Shown: positions 18,954 through 26,623 of the stretch, piece by piece
Numbering within the stretch: the stretch's first letter is position 1
Layout of the letters: the number at the start of each line of letters is the position of its first letter
NCBI RefSeq assembly: GCF_017876595.1
Contig: NZ_JAGIOG010000001.1
Coordinates: 434,001 to 498,000, forward strand
Source: Aeromicrobium fastidiosum
GTDB taxonomy: Bacteria; Actinomycetota; Actinomycetes; Propionibacteriales; Nocardioidaceae
DNA length: 64,000 nucleotides
Direction of reading: 5' to 3'
Program-made: the position numbers and the translations under genes
Notes under the pieces: model-generated
The model's database searches: none
Told to the model about the DNA's origin: nothing
What the model saw: the letters and a program-made list of their open reading frames with translations, nothing else

Positions 18954-19652
18954 TCAGGCCTGGTCGGTCGACGCAGGCTTGGCGGCGGGGGCCTTCTTGG
19001 CAGCGGCCGTCGTGGTGGCGGTCGCGGTCTTCTTGGCCGCCGTGGCGGTCTTGGCGGGGGCCTTCTTGGCCGCCGTGGCGGTCTTGGCCGGAGCCTTCTT
19101 GGCCGCGGTCGCGCTCTTGGCCGGAGCCTTCTTGGCCGCGGTCGCGCTCTTGGCCGGAGCCTTCTTCGCGGCGGGGGCCTTCTTGGCCGCAGGAGCCTTC
19201 TTCGCGGCGGGAGCCTTCTTGGCGGCGGGAGCCTTCTTGGCGGCGGGGGCCTTCTTGGCCGGCTCCGGCGTCTTCTTGACCGTCGTGTCGACCGTCTCCG
19301 CGGCCTTGCGCACCGTCGTCGGCGCCTTCGACGTCACCTTGGTGACCTGCGCCTTGGCGACCGACACGTAGTCGAACGCGATCTTCTGGGCGTCGGCCGC
19401 GAAGCCCTTGGCCTGCTTGGTGACGTCCTCGACGACGTCCTCGACGCTGTCCTCGGCCTTGTCGAAGAAGTCGTCGGCCTTGCCGCGCAGGTCGGAGTAG
19501 GTGCTCGTCGCGGTGCCGAGGGCGATCTGCGCGAAGTCCTGGGCCTGCTTCTGCAGGTCGGCGATGTCGATCTTCTTGATCGTGTCGGGAAGGCCCAAGA
19601 CGTCGTCGACGATGGCCTTGACCTGGGTCGTGATGGTGTCAGTGATGGTCAT
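18954..19652 (-). CDS. HbhA-like protein with lysine/alanine/proline repeat tail
   Basis: The 232-residue product has an N-terminal helical, coiled-coil-prone region of about 110 residues (like mycobacterial heparin-binding haemagglutinin) and a very basic tail. In frame order the tail holds five KKAPAA hexads and then four KKAPAKxATAA 11-residue units. The tail also resembles histone H1-like DNA-binding proteins, so it may bind polyanions (glycans or DNA). No signal peptide is seen, as in HbhA. ATG 19652 follows an AAGGAG site and lies two bases after the stop of the XRE gene; the GTG at 19658 is too close to that site. Confidence 0.85.
   Translation of the reverse strand: MTITDTITTQVKAIVDDVLGLPDTIKKIDIADLQKQAQDFAQIALGTATSTYSDLRGKADDFFDKAEDSVEDVVEDVTKQAKGFAADAQKIAFDYVSVAKAQVTKVTSKAPTTVRKAAETVDTTVKKTPEPAKKAPAAKKAPAAKKAPAAKKAPAAKKAPAAKKAPAKSATAAKKAPAKSATAAKKAPAKTATAAKKAPAKTATAAKKTATATTTAAAKKAPAAKPASTDQA
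19029..19256. repeat. In-frame tandem repeats in the HbhA-like tail
   Basis: Five 18-base units (KKAPAA) followed by four 33-base units ([11 protein letters not shown] or [11 protein letters not shown]). The 33-base units are almost identical in DNA, pointing to recent expansion by slippage or recombination. Copy number should vary between strains. Confidence 0.9.
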
Positions 19653-19654
19653 GC

Positions 19655-20095
19655 TCACTCCTTGGTGGGTGAAGTCTGCTCGGTGGGTGCACTCGGGTGG
19701 TTGGCGGCCGTCACGGTCGTGGCGAGCTCGTTGTCGGTGGCCTCGTCGCTGCCGACGAAGGAGCGGTAGATGTCGAGCATCGCGCTCTTCTGACGCTCCG
19801 TGAGCCGCGGATCGAGGGCGATGGCGTCCTCGACCATGCGGGCTCCGTGCTCGTCGGCATCGAGGATGCCGGCGCGGACGTAGAGCGACTCGGCCGAGAT
19901 CCTGAGTGCTTTCGCGATCTGCTGCAGGACTTCTGCCGACGGCCGGCGCAGCCCACGCTCGATCTGGCTGAGGTAGGGGTTGGAGACGTCCGTCAGCTCC
20001 GAGAGCTGACGTAGCGACATCTGCGCCAGGCCGCGCTGCTCACGCAGGTAGTCGCCGAGTCCTTCGACGGTCCTGTGCATGCTCAGCTTGGCCAT
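19655..20095 (-). CDS. XRE-family transcriptional regulator (Rv0474-like)
   Basis: The 146-residue product has an N-terminal Cro/C1 helix-turn-helix at residues 12-70 (LREQRGLAQMSLRQLSELT, VSNPYLSQIERGLRRPS) and a short helical C-terminus. It is followed at two bases by the hbhA-like gene, the same arrangement as Rv0474-hbhA, and probably controls it. An AT-rich inverted and direct repeat of GCAAGC lies 12-37 bases before its start codon and is the likely autoregulatory site. Confidence 0.9.
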   Translation of the reverse strand: MAKLSMHRTVEGLGDYLREQRGLAQMSLRQLSELTDVSNPYLSQIERGLRRPSAEVLQQIAKALRISAESLYVRAGILDADEHGARMVEDAIALDPRLTERQKSAMLDIYRSFVGSDEATDNELATTVTAANHPSAPTEQTSPTKE

Positions 20096-20106
20096 GCCTC
20101 CATCGT

Positions 20107-20132
20107 GCTTGCAAAAGCAAGCAAGTGCAAGC
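20107..20132. promoter_or_regulatory. Probable operator of the XRE regulator
   Basis: GCTTGC-AAAA-GCAAGC (20107-20122) is a perfect inverted repeat; a third GCAAGC follows at 20127-20132. It lies just upstream of the XRE start codon in an unusually AT-rich patch, where a repressor would block transcription of the XRE-hbhA unit. Confidence 0.6.
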
Positions 20133-20175
20133 AGAACTGTTTGCGAGATGGGTCACAGCACCACATCCGTGCAGG

Positions 20176-21105
20176 TCAGAAGGTTGTGCGCACCTCTCCG
20201 ACCTGCTTGCCGCCACCCAGCACGGAGGGCCGTTCATGCAGGATCGGCGCGTCGAGACCGGCCAGCTCGAGCATCCGGGCCATGACCGCGTGGAGCGGCC
20301 GCTCGGCACCGTCCTCGATCTTGAGGGCGAAGGCCGAGCCGTCGGGGAGCCCCACGACGTAGACGCTCTCGGCACCCGACTTGGCGACCAGCCCGGGGAA
20401 CGCCAGCATCAGGTCTCGCTCGGTGCGGCCCGTGCCGCTGACGTACTCGGGATGCTCGCGCATGGCCCCGACCAGCCGGGCGCCCGGCGATCCGGCCGGT
20501 TCGCGGACGATGCGACCGATCGCCCGGGCCAGCTGCTGCAGCGGGGTGGCCAGCAGAGGGGCGCCGCACCCGTCCGTGCCCACCGCCGCGGGGGGCCCGT
20601 CGGTGAGATCGGTGAACGTCGCGGTGACGGCCTGCTGCAGGGGGTGGTCGACCTCGAGGTACGTGCCGGTGTCCCACCCGTTGACGACGCACGTCAGCAG
20701 CATCGCCGCGTGCTTGCCCGAGCAGTCCATGCAGATGGGCTCGCGCCCGCCGCCCGCGCGCAGGTGATCGGCGTGCACATGGGGGTCGAGGGGGTACGAC
20801 GGCGGCGTCTGGAGGGCCGACTCGTCGAGCTCGGCCAGTGCGAGGATCTCGCGCACGGCCTCGAGGTGGAACGGCTCCCCCGAGTGGCTGGCCGACGCCA
20901 GCGCGAGCAGGCGTCCGTCCAGCGGCAGCCCCGCGCGCAGCATCGCGAGCGCCTGGATCGGCTTGTTGGCCGACCGCGGGAAGATCACGGTCGCGGGATC
21001 GCCCAGCGACCACACCACCTCGCCGTCGGAGTCGACCCGCACCGCGACACCTCGATGACGGCTCTCGACGAGCCCTGAACGCACGACCTCGGCCAATGTC
21101 TCCAC
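20176..21105 (-). CDS. Asparaginase II family protein (Rhizobium etli type)
   Basis: The roughly 309-residue product matches the Asparaginase_II family, unrelated to the E. coli enzymes. It would hydrolyse asparagine to aspartate and ammonia. SANKPIQAL carries the Ser-x-x-Lys pair of this family, SASHSGE a second conserved serine, and CSGKHAAML and GTDGCGAP the conserved cysteines linked to zinc binding in the rhizobial enzyme. No signal peptide is present. GTG 21105 (VETLAEVVRSG) was preferred to GTG 21126; neither has a strong ribosome site. Confidence 0.88.
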   Translation of the reverse strand: METLAEVVRSGLVESRHRGVAVRVDSDGEVVWSLGDPATVIFPRSANKPIQALAMLRAGLPLDGRLLALASASHSGEPFHLEAVREILALAELDESALQTPPSYPLDPHVHADHLRAGGGREPICMDCSGKHAAMLLTCVVNGWDTGTYLEVDHPLQQAVTATFTDLTDGPPAAVGTDGCGAPLLATPLQQLARAIGRIVREPAGSPGARLVGAMREHPEYVSGTGRTERDLMLAFPGLVAKSGAESVYVVGLPDGSAFALKIEDGAERPLHAVMARMLELAGLDAPILHERPSVLGGGKQVGEVRTTF

Positions 21106-21290
21106 GGCCCCGAGCCTACGCGGCACCCGGCGCGGGCTTCTCGTCCTGCCATTCTTCGCCTACCCTGTGTGGATTGGTCCTCTCGGGCCGCTCGACTGTC
21201 CCTTCCCCTACGACCGAGGCGTCCCGCCAGCGCTGCAGGCATGGCCGCGTCGCGACAATCAGCCGACACCAATTCACCTAAGGTTCACCC

Positions 21291-22583
21291 ATGCGCAGAT
21301 CCTTCGCCGCCATCCTGGTCGGCTTCCTCGTCGTCGCCGGGCTCCAGGCCCAGCCCGCCTCCGCCGCCACCAAGAAGCCCAGCAAGGTCGGGCTCGTGTC
21401 GTTCGTCAAGGCCGACTACGACCGCAAGAGCAACCGCACGAGCCTGTCGCTGGACTGGCCCGACGCCCGCAACGCCAAGAAGTACGAGATCTTCGTGTCG
21501 CGCTACTCGTCGATGAAGAAGGCCAAGCGCTACCAGCAGAAGTCGAGCAAGACCACGATCCGCAAGCTCGTCCGCGGCAAGGACTACTACTTCCAGGTGC
21601 GCGGAGTCAACGGCCGCAAGCACGGCTCCAAGTCGTCGGTGGTCGCCCGCACGACGATCCTGCGCCCCGGCCCGTCGACCAACCTCATGCCCCTGCGCCT
21701 CATGACCTACAACGTGTGCAGCAGGGTCTGCGACGACAACGGATACCCGTGGTTCGGCCGCCAGCCGGGCGTCTGGGACCGTGCCGCCACGTCGGGTGCC
21801 GACATCATCGCGACGCAGGAGGCCGACAACCTCGACGCCGTGCCCGGCTACACCCTCGCGGTGAGCTTCAGCGCCAAGAAGCTCTGGTACAACGCCGGCC
21901 GCTTCGCCCTGGCCGACGCTCCCGCGCCGGTCGTCGCGCCGACACCGACACCCACCCCGACGTCACCCACACCGACACCCACCCCGACGCCGACGGCCCC
22001 CGTCGACCCGGCCACGGGATGCCGCATGACGTCCGACCTCTCCCAGCCCAAGGGCCAGATCTGGCTGGGCCGTCACGGCGGCGGCTGCCGCTACGCCGTG
22101 TGGGCCGAGCTCGTCGAGCGCGCGACCGGCCGCAGCATCATGATGGTCGACGTCCACACGGTCAGCGGCTTCACGAAGGCCGCGAACGACTACCGGCGCA
22201 CCGAGATCAACACGATGCTGGCCGCGATCCAGACGGCCAACTCCGAGGGACGCCCCGTCGTCTACGCGGGCGACTTCAACTCGCACAAGCAGACCCGGCC
22301 CAGCGACTCCCCCCGTCCGGTCATGAACCGCCAGAAGTTCTACGACGCCTACGACCAGGCCCGCCGCGTCTCCGGCCAGCACATCAACAGCTACAACGGC
22401 TTCAAGAGCACCCCCGTGATCGGCACCAAGTGGGGCGACCACATCGACAAGGTGTGGATCGACCCGTGGAAGGTGCGCGTCGACGGCTGGTACAACCACG
22501 CGCTGATCGGCGCCAACGGCAAGATGGTCCAGCCGATCCCGTCCGACCACAGCCCGGTCATCGTCGACCTGCGCATCGGCTGA
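21291..22583 (+). CDS. Secreted endonuclease/exonuclease/phosphatase-fold protein with a Pro-Thr insert
   Basis: The 430-residue product has a signal peptide (residues 1-26, ending ASAA), a fibronectin III-like domain (about 30-125) and an EEP catalytic domain. The active-site elements are all visible: LMTYNVC, TQEADN, YAGDFNSH and PSDHSP. A PTPTPT low-complexity run of about 25 residues (near 216-240) splits the EEP domain between the QE and GDFN elements, an odd place for a linker. It may act on extracellular nucleic acid or phosphoesters. A second EEP protein without the insert follows. The start follows an AAGG site. Confidence 0.85.
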   Translation: MRRSFAAILVGFLVVAGLQAQPASAATKKPSKVGLVSFVKADYDRKSNRTSLSLDWPDARNAKKYEIFVSRYSSMKKAKRYQQKSSKTTIRKLVRGKDYYFQVRGVNGRKHGSKSSVVARTTILRPGPSTNLMPLRLMTYNVCSRVCDDNGYPWFGRQPGVWDRAATSGADIIATQEADNLDAVPGYTLAVSFSAKKLWYNAGRFALADAPAPVVAPTPTPTPTSPTPTPTPTPTAPVDPATGCRMTSDLSQPKGQIWLGRHGGGCRYAVWAELVERATGRSIMMVDVHTVSGFTKAANDYRRTEINTMLAAIQTANSEGRPVVYAGDFNSHKQTRPSDSPRPVMNRQKFYDAYDQARRVSGQHINSYNGFKSTPVIGTKWGDHIDKVWIDPWKVRVDGWYNHALIGANGKMVQPIPSDHSPVIVDLRIG

Positions 22584-22589
22584 CCCGGC

Positions 22590-22623
22590 GGGGTCATCAC
22601 GGGCTCCGGCTCGTGGTGACCCC
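22590..22623. terminator. Terminator after the first EEP gene
   Basis: GGGGTCATCACG pairs with CGTGGTGACCCC (one G-U) around a 10-base loop, seven bases after the stop. A TAGAAT -10-like hexamer (22625-22630) follows at once, so a new transcription unit probably starts here. Confidence 0.8.
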
Positions 22624-22819
22624 GTAGAATTCGCCTGACCTGTCCGCACGCCTCTGGAGCAGTCCCGTCGCCACCCGCAGAAGAATCGCGCCAGCACGTC
22701 GGCGCGCGACGACCCAGGGCACGCGACCCCCGGCTGCCCGACGTCGCGTCGGCGGTCGTCGCCGCACCCCTGACCGCCGACGGCTGCTCGTCGTCGGTCT
22801 GAGCCTCGCCCTGGTCGCG

Positions 22820-24265
22820 GTGCTCGTGGGCGGGCTGTCGATGACCTATGCCAAGCAGGATCGGCTTCAGGCCCCCACGCGGGTCGCCGCGACGCCGCTC
22901 TCGCCGACGAGCGTCGAGCTCGATTGGTCCGGTGCTGGCGACGTCGACTCCTACGTGGTCAAGGTGGGCGCCGACCGCGCCCTGACCCAGCCCGTCAGCA
23001 CCCGGGTGCCCGCCACGGGCACCAAGGTGACGATCGACGACCTCGCCGCCTCGACTCCCGGCGTCGACCACTTCTACCGGGTCGACGCCGTGCGCGAGGG
23101 CGAGGTCCGCTCGTCGCGCACCGGACGCTTCGTGCTCAAGCCGGGCAACGTCGCCGACCTCGCCGTGACGGCCGTCAGCGCCAACGGCTACCGGGCCGAC
23201 TGGGCGGACGTGCCCAACGCCCGCCAGTTCGACGTGGCCATCGCCCGCGACAAGGGGTTCACGAAGGACGCCAGCGCGGCGCGCACCGTGGGTTCGGCCA
23301 GCGAGTTCGTGCAGAAGGGCCTCAAGCCCGACACCAAGTACTGGATCCGCGTCCGACCCGTCAACGGCGACCAGGTCGGTGCCTTCACCGCGCCGGTCGC
23401 GCTGCGCACCAGCGTCCGCGAGGCCTCGTTCAAGATCGCCACCTGGAACGTGTGCTCCGAGAAGTGCAAGGGCTACGCCGGACGCGCCCGCATCATGGCC
23501 GACTTCCTCACCGCCAACGAGGTCGACATCTTCGGCCTGCAGGAGGCCGGCGGGGTCCGCGTCGGAGCGGTCACCAAGTCGATCTTCAGCGGTGGCCCGC
23601 GCGGCTTCGTCGTCGCCGAGGGCGGGGCCAAGGCGCGCTACATCTTCTTCCGCCCCGACGTGTTCGAGCAGGAGAGCGGTGGCAACTTCGACGTCGGCGA
23701 CGGCCGTGACGCGACGTGGGCCAAGTTCCGCGTCAGGGCCACCGACCGCATCTTCTACTACGTCGACGTGCACCTCGACAACGGCAAGAGCAAGGACGCC
23801 AACGCACGCCGCGCCCGCGAGATGGGCCGCCTGCTGTCGCAGATGGCGTTGATCAACGACACCGACAAGCCCATGATCTACGCCGGCGACTTCAACTCCG
23901 GCCTGCACCGCGATGCCGACGCCCCCGGCGACCGCATGCGCGGCGCGGGGCTGCGCAACACCGAGCTGCTGACCAAGAACGTCGAGAACGCCCGCATCAA
24001 CACCGGACACACGTTCAGCACCGAGGTGCTCTCCTCGGGTGCGCACATCGACCACATCTGGGTCACCCCCGACTTCGAGGTCGACTCCTGGAAGCAGCTC
24101 GTGCGCATCACCGGTGGGCGCTACACGACCCCCGTCGTGTCCGACCACAACGCGGTCAGCGCCGTCGTGGCGCTCGACGCGCCGCGCAAGTCGATCGGCG
24201 AGGCGACCCCGACGGTCGAGGTGCCCGCAGACCCACCAGCGACCGCCCCGCCTGCCCTAGACTGA
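22820..24265 (+). CDS. Secreted or membrane-anchored EEP-domain protein with two FnIII-like domains
   Basis: Listed from GTG 22820 (481 residues), but the true start is uncertain. The frame is open from 22628, and the upstream codons read as an Arg-rich stretch followed by LLVVGLSLALVAVLVGGLSM, a convincing signal anchor or signal peptide. No ATG, GTG or TTG occurs in frame in that stretch; CTG 22640, ten bases after a TAGAAT box, is one candidate. Two FnIII-like modules (about residues 15-105 and 110-195) precede an EEP domain with IATWNVC, GLQEAGG, IYAGDFNSG and SDHNAV. It probably acts outside the cell. It is followed at five bases by manC. Confidence 0.82.
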   Translation: MLVGGLSMTYAKQDRLQAPTRVAATPLSPTSVELDWSGAGDVDSYVVKVGADRALTQPVSTRVPATGTKVTIDDLAASTPGVDHFYRVDAVREGEVRSSRTGRFVLKPGNVADLAVTAVSANGYRADWADVPNARQFDVAIARDKGFTKDASAARTVGSASEFVQKGLKPDTKYWIRVRPVNGDQVGAFTAPVALRTSVREASFKIATWNVCSEKCKGYAGRARIMADFLTANEVDIFGLQEAGGVRVGAVTKSIFSGGPRGFVVAEGGAKARYIFFRPDVFEQESGGNFDVGDGRDATWAKFRVRATDRIFYYVDVHLDNGKSKDANARRAREMGRLLSQMALINDTDKPMIYAGDFNSGLHRDADAPGDRMRGAGLRNTELLTKNVENARINTGHTFSTEVLSSGAHIDHIWVTPDFEVDSWKQLVRITGGRYTTPVVSDHNAVSAVVALDAPRKSIGEATPTVEVPADPPATAPPALD

Positions 24266-24270
24266 CCGCC

Positions 24271-25347
24271 GTGTCGCACCCTCTCGAGTCGTTCCACGCC
24301 GTCATTCCGGCCGGCGGTGCCGGCACCAGGCTCTGGCCGCTGTCGCGGGCCTCGCGCCCCAAGTTCCTGCTCGACCTCGACGGCTCCGGCCGGTCGCTGA
24401 TCCAGCAGACGTGGGACCGTCTCCACGACCTGATCCCCGCCGACCGCATCCACGTCGTCACGGGGCGCGCCCACGCCCAGGCGATCCGCGAGCAGCTGCC
24501 CGATCTCACGGGGCTCATCGTCGAGCCGTCGCCGCGCGACTCGATGCCGGCGATCGGTCTCGCGGCAGCCGTGATCGGCGCGCAGCACCCCGGCGCGATC
24601 ATCGGCTCGTTCGCCGCCGACCACGTCATCGACGACCAGGTCTCGTTCGCCGAGGCGATCGGGCAGGCCGTCGCCGTCGCCCGCACGGGGCTCGTCACGA
24701 CGATTGGCATCACGCCCACCGAGGCATCGACGGCGTTCGGCTACATCGAGTCGGGCGAACGGCTCGGCGTCGAGGGCGCCGGATCAGCACGGGCCATCCG
24801 CTCGTTCGTCGAGAAGCCCGATGCCGCCACCGCCGCCGACTACGTCGCGTCCGGCTCGTACAGCTGGAACGGCGGGATGTTCGTGACCCGCACCGACGTG
24901 CTGCTCGGCCACCTCGAACGACTCCAGCCGGGGCTCCACGCCGGACTCATGACGATCGCCTCTGCCTGGACCGGTGGCGATCGTCAGGCCGTCCTCGACT
25001 CGACGTGGCCAGCCCTGACCAAGATCGCGATCGACCACGCCGTCGCGGAGCCCGTCTCGCTCGAGGGCGGCATGGCGGTCGTCCCGGGCGAGTTCACGTG
25101 GGACGACGTGGGCGACTTCGCCGCACTGCAGGACATCGGTGCCGCATCGTCACCCGAGACGATCTGGGTCGACGCCGGCGGGCTGGCGATCGCCGAGGAC
25201 GGCACGACGATCGCGGTGGTCGGCCTCGACGACGTCGTCGTGGTGCGCACCTCCGACGCGCTGCTCGTCGTCGCCCGTGACAGCGCCCAGAGCGTCAAGG
25301 ACGTCGTGGCCGAGCTCAAGCGTCGAGGTCGCGACGACCTCGTCTGA
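24271..25347 (+). CDS. manC: Mannose-1-phosphate guanylyltransferase
   Basis: The 358-residue single-domain nucleotidyltransferase makes GDP-mannose from mannose 1-phosphate and GTP, for polysaccharide, glycolipid and mannosylation pathways. The signature is PAGGAGTRLWPLSRASRPK, with SFAADHVI, GYIESGE, FVEKPD and TWDDVGD further on. Unlike E. coli ManC it has no fused isomerase domain; that activity is encoded by the convergent manA, whose 3' end overlaps this gene by 32 bases. GTG 24271 starts five bases after the EEP gene. Confidence 0.92.
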   Translation: MSHPLESFHAVIPAGGAGTRLWPLSRASRPKFLLDLDGSGRSLIQQTWDRLHDLIPADRIHVVTGRAHAQAIREQLPDLTGLIVEPSPRDSMPAIGLAAAVIGAQHPGAIIGSFAADHVIDDQVSFAEAIGQAVAVARTGLVTTIGITPTEASTAFGYIESGERLGVEGAGSARAIRSFVEKPDAATAADYVASGSYSWNGGMFVTRTDVLLGHLERLQPGLHAGLMTIASAWTGGDRQAVLDSTWPALTKIAIDHAVAEPVSLEGGMAVVPGEFTWDDVGDFAALQDIGAASSPETIWVDAGGLAIAEDGTTIAVVGLDDVVVVRTSDALLVVARDSAQSVKDVVAELKRRGRDDLV

Positions 25348-26554
25348 GCTGCCGCACGTCGAACGGCACCACGAGGTCGACCAGCTCGCCCACGGGCAGG
25401 TCGGCGTCGGGCGTGTAGGCCTGGGCGACCTCGCCGGTGCCGAACACCCGCACATCGCCGTCGTCGGGCCCCGCGTACACCGAGTCGCCGCGCCCCAGCA
25501 GGAGGCGCTGGTCGGCGCCGTTGACGAGCTCGACCTCGCCGCCCGTGCAGACCACGATGCGGTGCGCGGCCGGGGGCAGCAGCGTGCCGTGGGGCTCGGC
25601 CTTGGAGCACTGGCTGACCGCCAGCGCGAACTCGTCGACCTCGGGGTTGAAGATGTCGGTCGAGAAACCGAACGGCTCGGGCGTGACCCGAGCCAGCCGT
25701 GACATGCCCTCCTCGAGGCACTGCACGAGCCCCGTGGGATTGAGCGCCTTGCTGGTCAGCCCGGCGCGCAGGACGTTGTCGGAGGCGGCCATGATCTCGA
25801 GGCACATGCCCTTGAGGTGGGCATGGATGATGCCGGCCCCCAGGAACGCCGCCTCGCCCGGCTGCAGCGTCAGGCGGTTGAGCGTCAGGGAGATGACGAC
25901 CCCCACGTCGGACGGATGGTGGTCGGCGATCTCGACGGCCGTCACGTAGGCCCGCTTGACGTCCACTCCCGCATCGACGAGCTCACGGCACGCCGCGACG
26001 ACGGTGGCGACGTCGGCGGCATCGACCCCCTGCGTCAGCAGCCGCTCGACGAGCCGCACGATGCCGCGGAAGCCGGGCTCGGCGTGCAGCTCGTCGGCGA
26101 GGCTGCGCGTGAGCGGCGTGTCGATGCCGTGCAGGACACGCAGGATCTCGGCGGTCGGACGAAAGCCCACGAGCGTGTCGAACGTCGTGAGCGCATAGGC
26201 CATCTCGGGCTTGTGCGAGGCGTCCCGGAAGGTGCGATGCGGAGCGTCGAGCGGCACACCGGCCGCCTCCTCGGCGTCGAAGCCCGCACGCGCGATCGAG
26301 GCGTTGGGGTGCACCTGCAGCGACAGCGGCCGGTCGGCAGCCAGGATCTTGAACATGAACGGCAGGTCACCGGCGACCTCCGACAGCGGGACGACCGCCC
26401 CCGTGGGGTCGACGACCGTCGACTGGCCCAGGGGGTGCGTGCCCATCCAGACCTCGGCCAGGCGTCCGCCGTCGGGACGCTGACCCAGGAAGCGCGGGAT
26501 GTCGGAGGCAGAGCCCCAGTCGTACGCACGTGACGCGTTGTCGAGCAGGAACAT
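25316..26554 (-). CDS. manA: Mannose-6-phosphate isomerase, class I
   Basis: The roughly 412-residue cupin enzyme interconverts fructose 6-phosphate and mannose 6-phosphate and feeds GDP-mannose synthesis. Zinc-site motifs are visible: LSLQVHPNAS, HKPEMAYAL and LGAGIIHAHLKG; YDWGS near the start is typical. ATG 26554 follows an AGAGGTG site; a TTG precedes it directly. Its last 32 bases overlap the end of convergent manC, so the two mRNAs share complementary 3' ends. Confidence 0.93.
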   Translation of the reverse strand: MFLLDNASRAYDWGSASDIPRFLGQRPDGGRLAEVWMGTHPLGQSTVVDPTGAVVPLSEVAGDLPFMFKILAADRPLSLQVHPNASIARAGFDAEEAAGVPLDAPHRTFRDASHKPEMAYALTTFDTLVGFRPTAEILRVLHGIDTPLTRSLADELHAEPGFRGIVRLVERLLTQGVDAADVATVVAACRELVDAGVDVKRAYVTAVEIADHHPSDVGVVISLTLNRLTLQPGEAAFLGAGIIHAHLKGMCLEIMAASDNVLRAGLTSKALNPTGLVQCLEEGMSRLARVTPEPFGFSTDIFNPEVDEFALAVSQCSKAEPHGTLLPPAAHRIVVCTGGEVELVNGADQRLLLGRGDSVYAGPDDGDVRVFGTGEVAQAYTPDADLPVGELVDLVVPFDVRQLRRGRRDLDA

Positions 26555-26623
26555 CAAGCACCTCTGGGCCGGGGAGTGTCGGACGACATCAGTGTAGGGA
26601 GTCGGTCGACCCGCGACCGTCCC

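Noticed and set aside
21938-22000. PT-rich tandem repeat as a possible CRISPR or regulatory array
   Set aside because: It is in frame, encodes Pro-Thr repeats of one protein and has no spacer structure.
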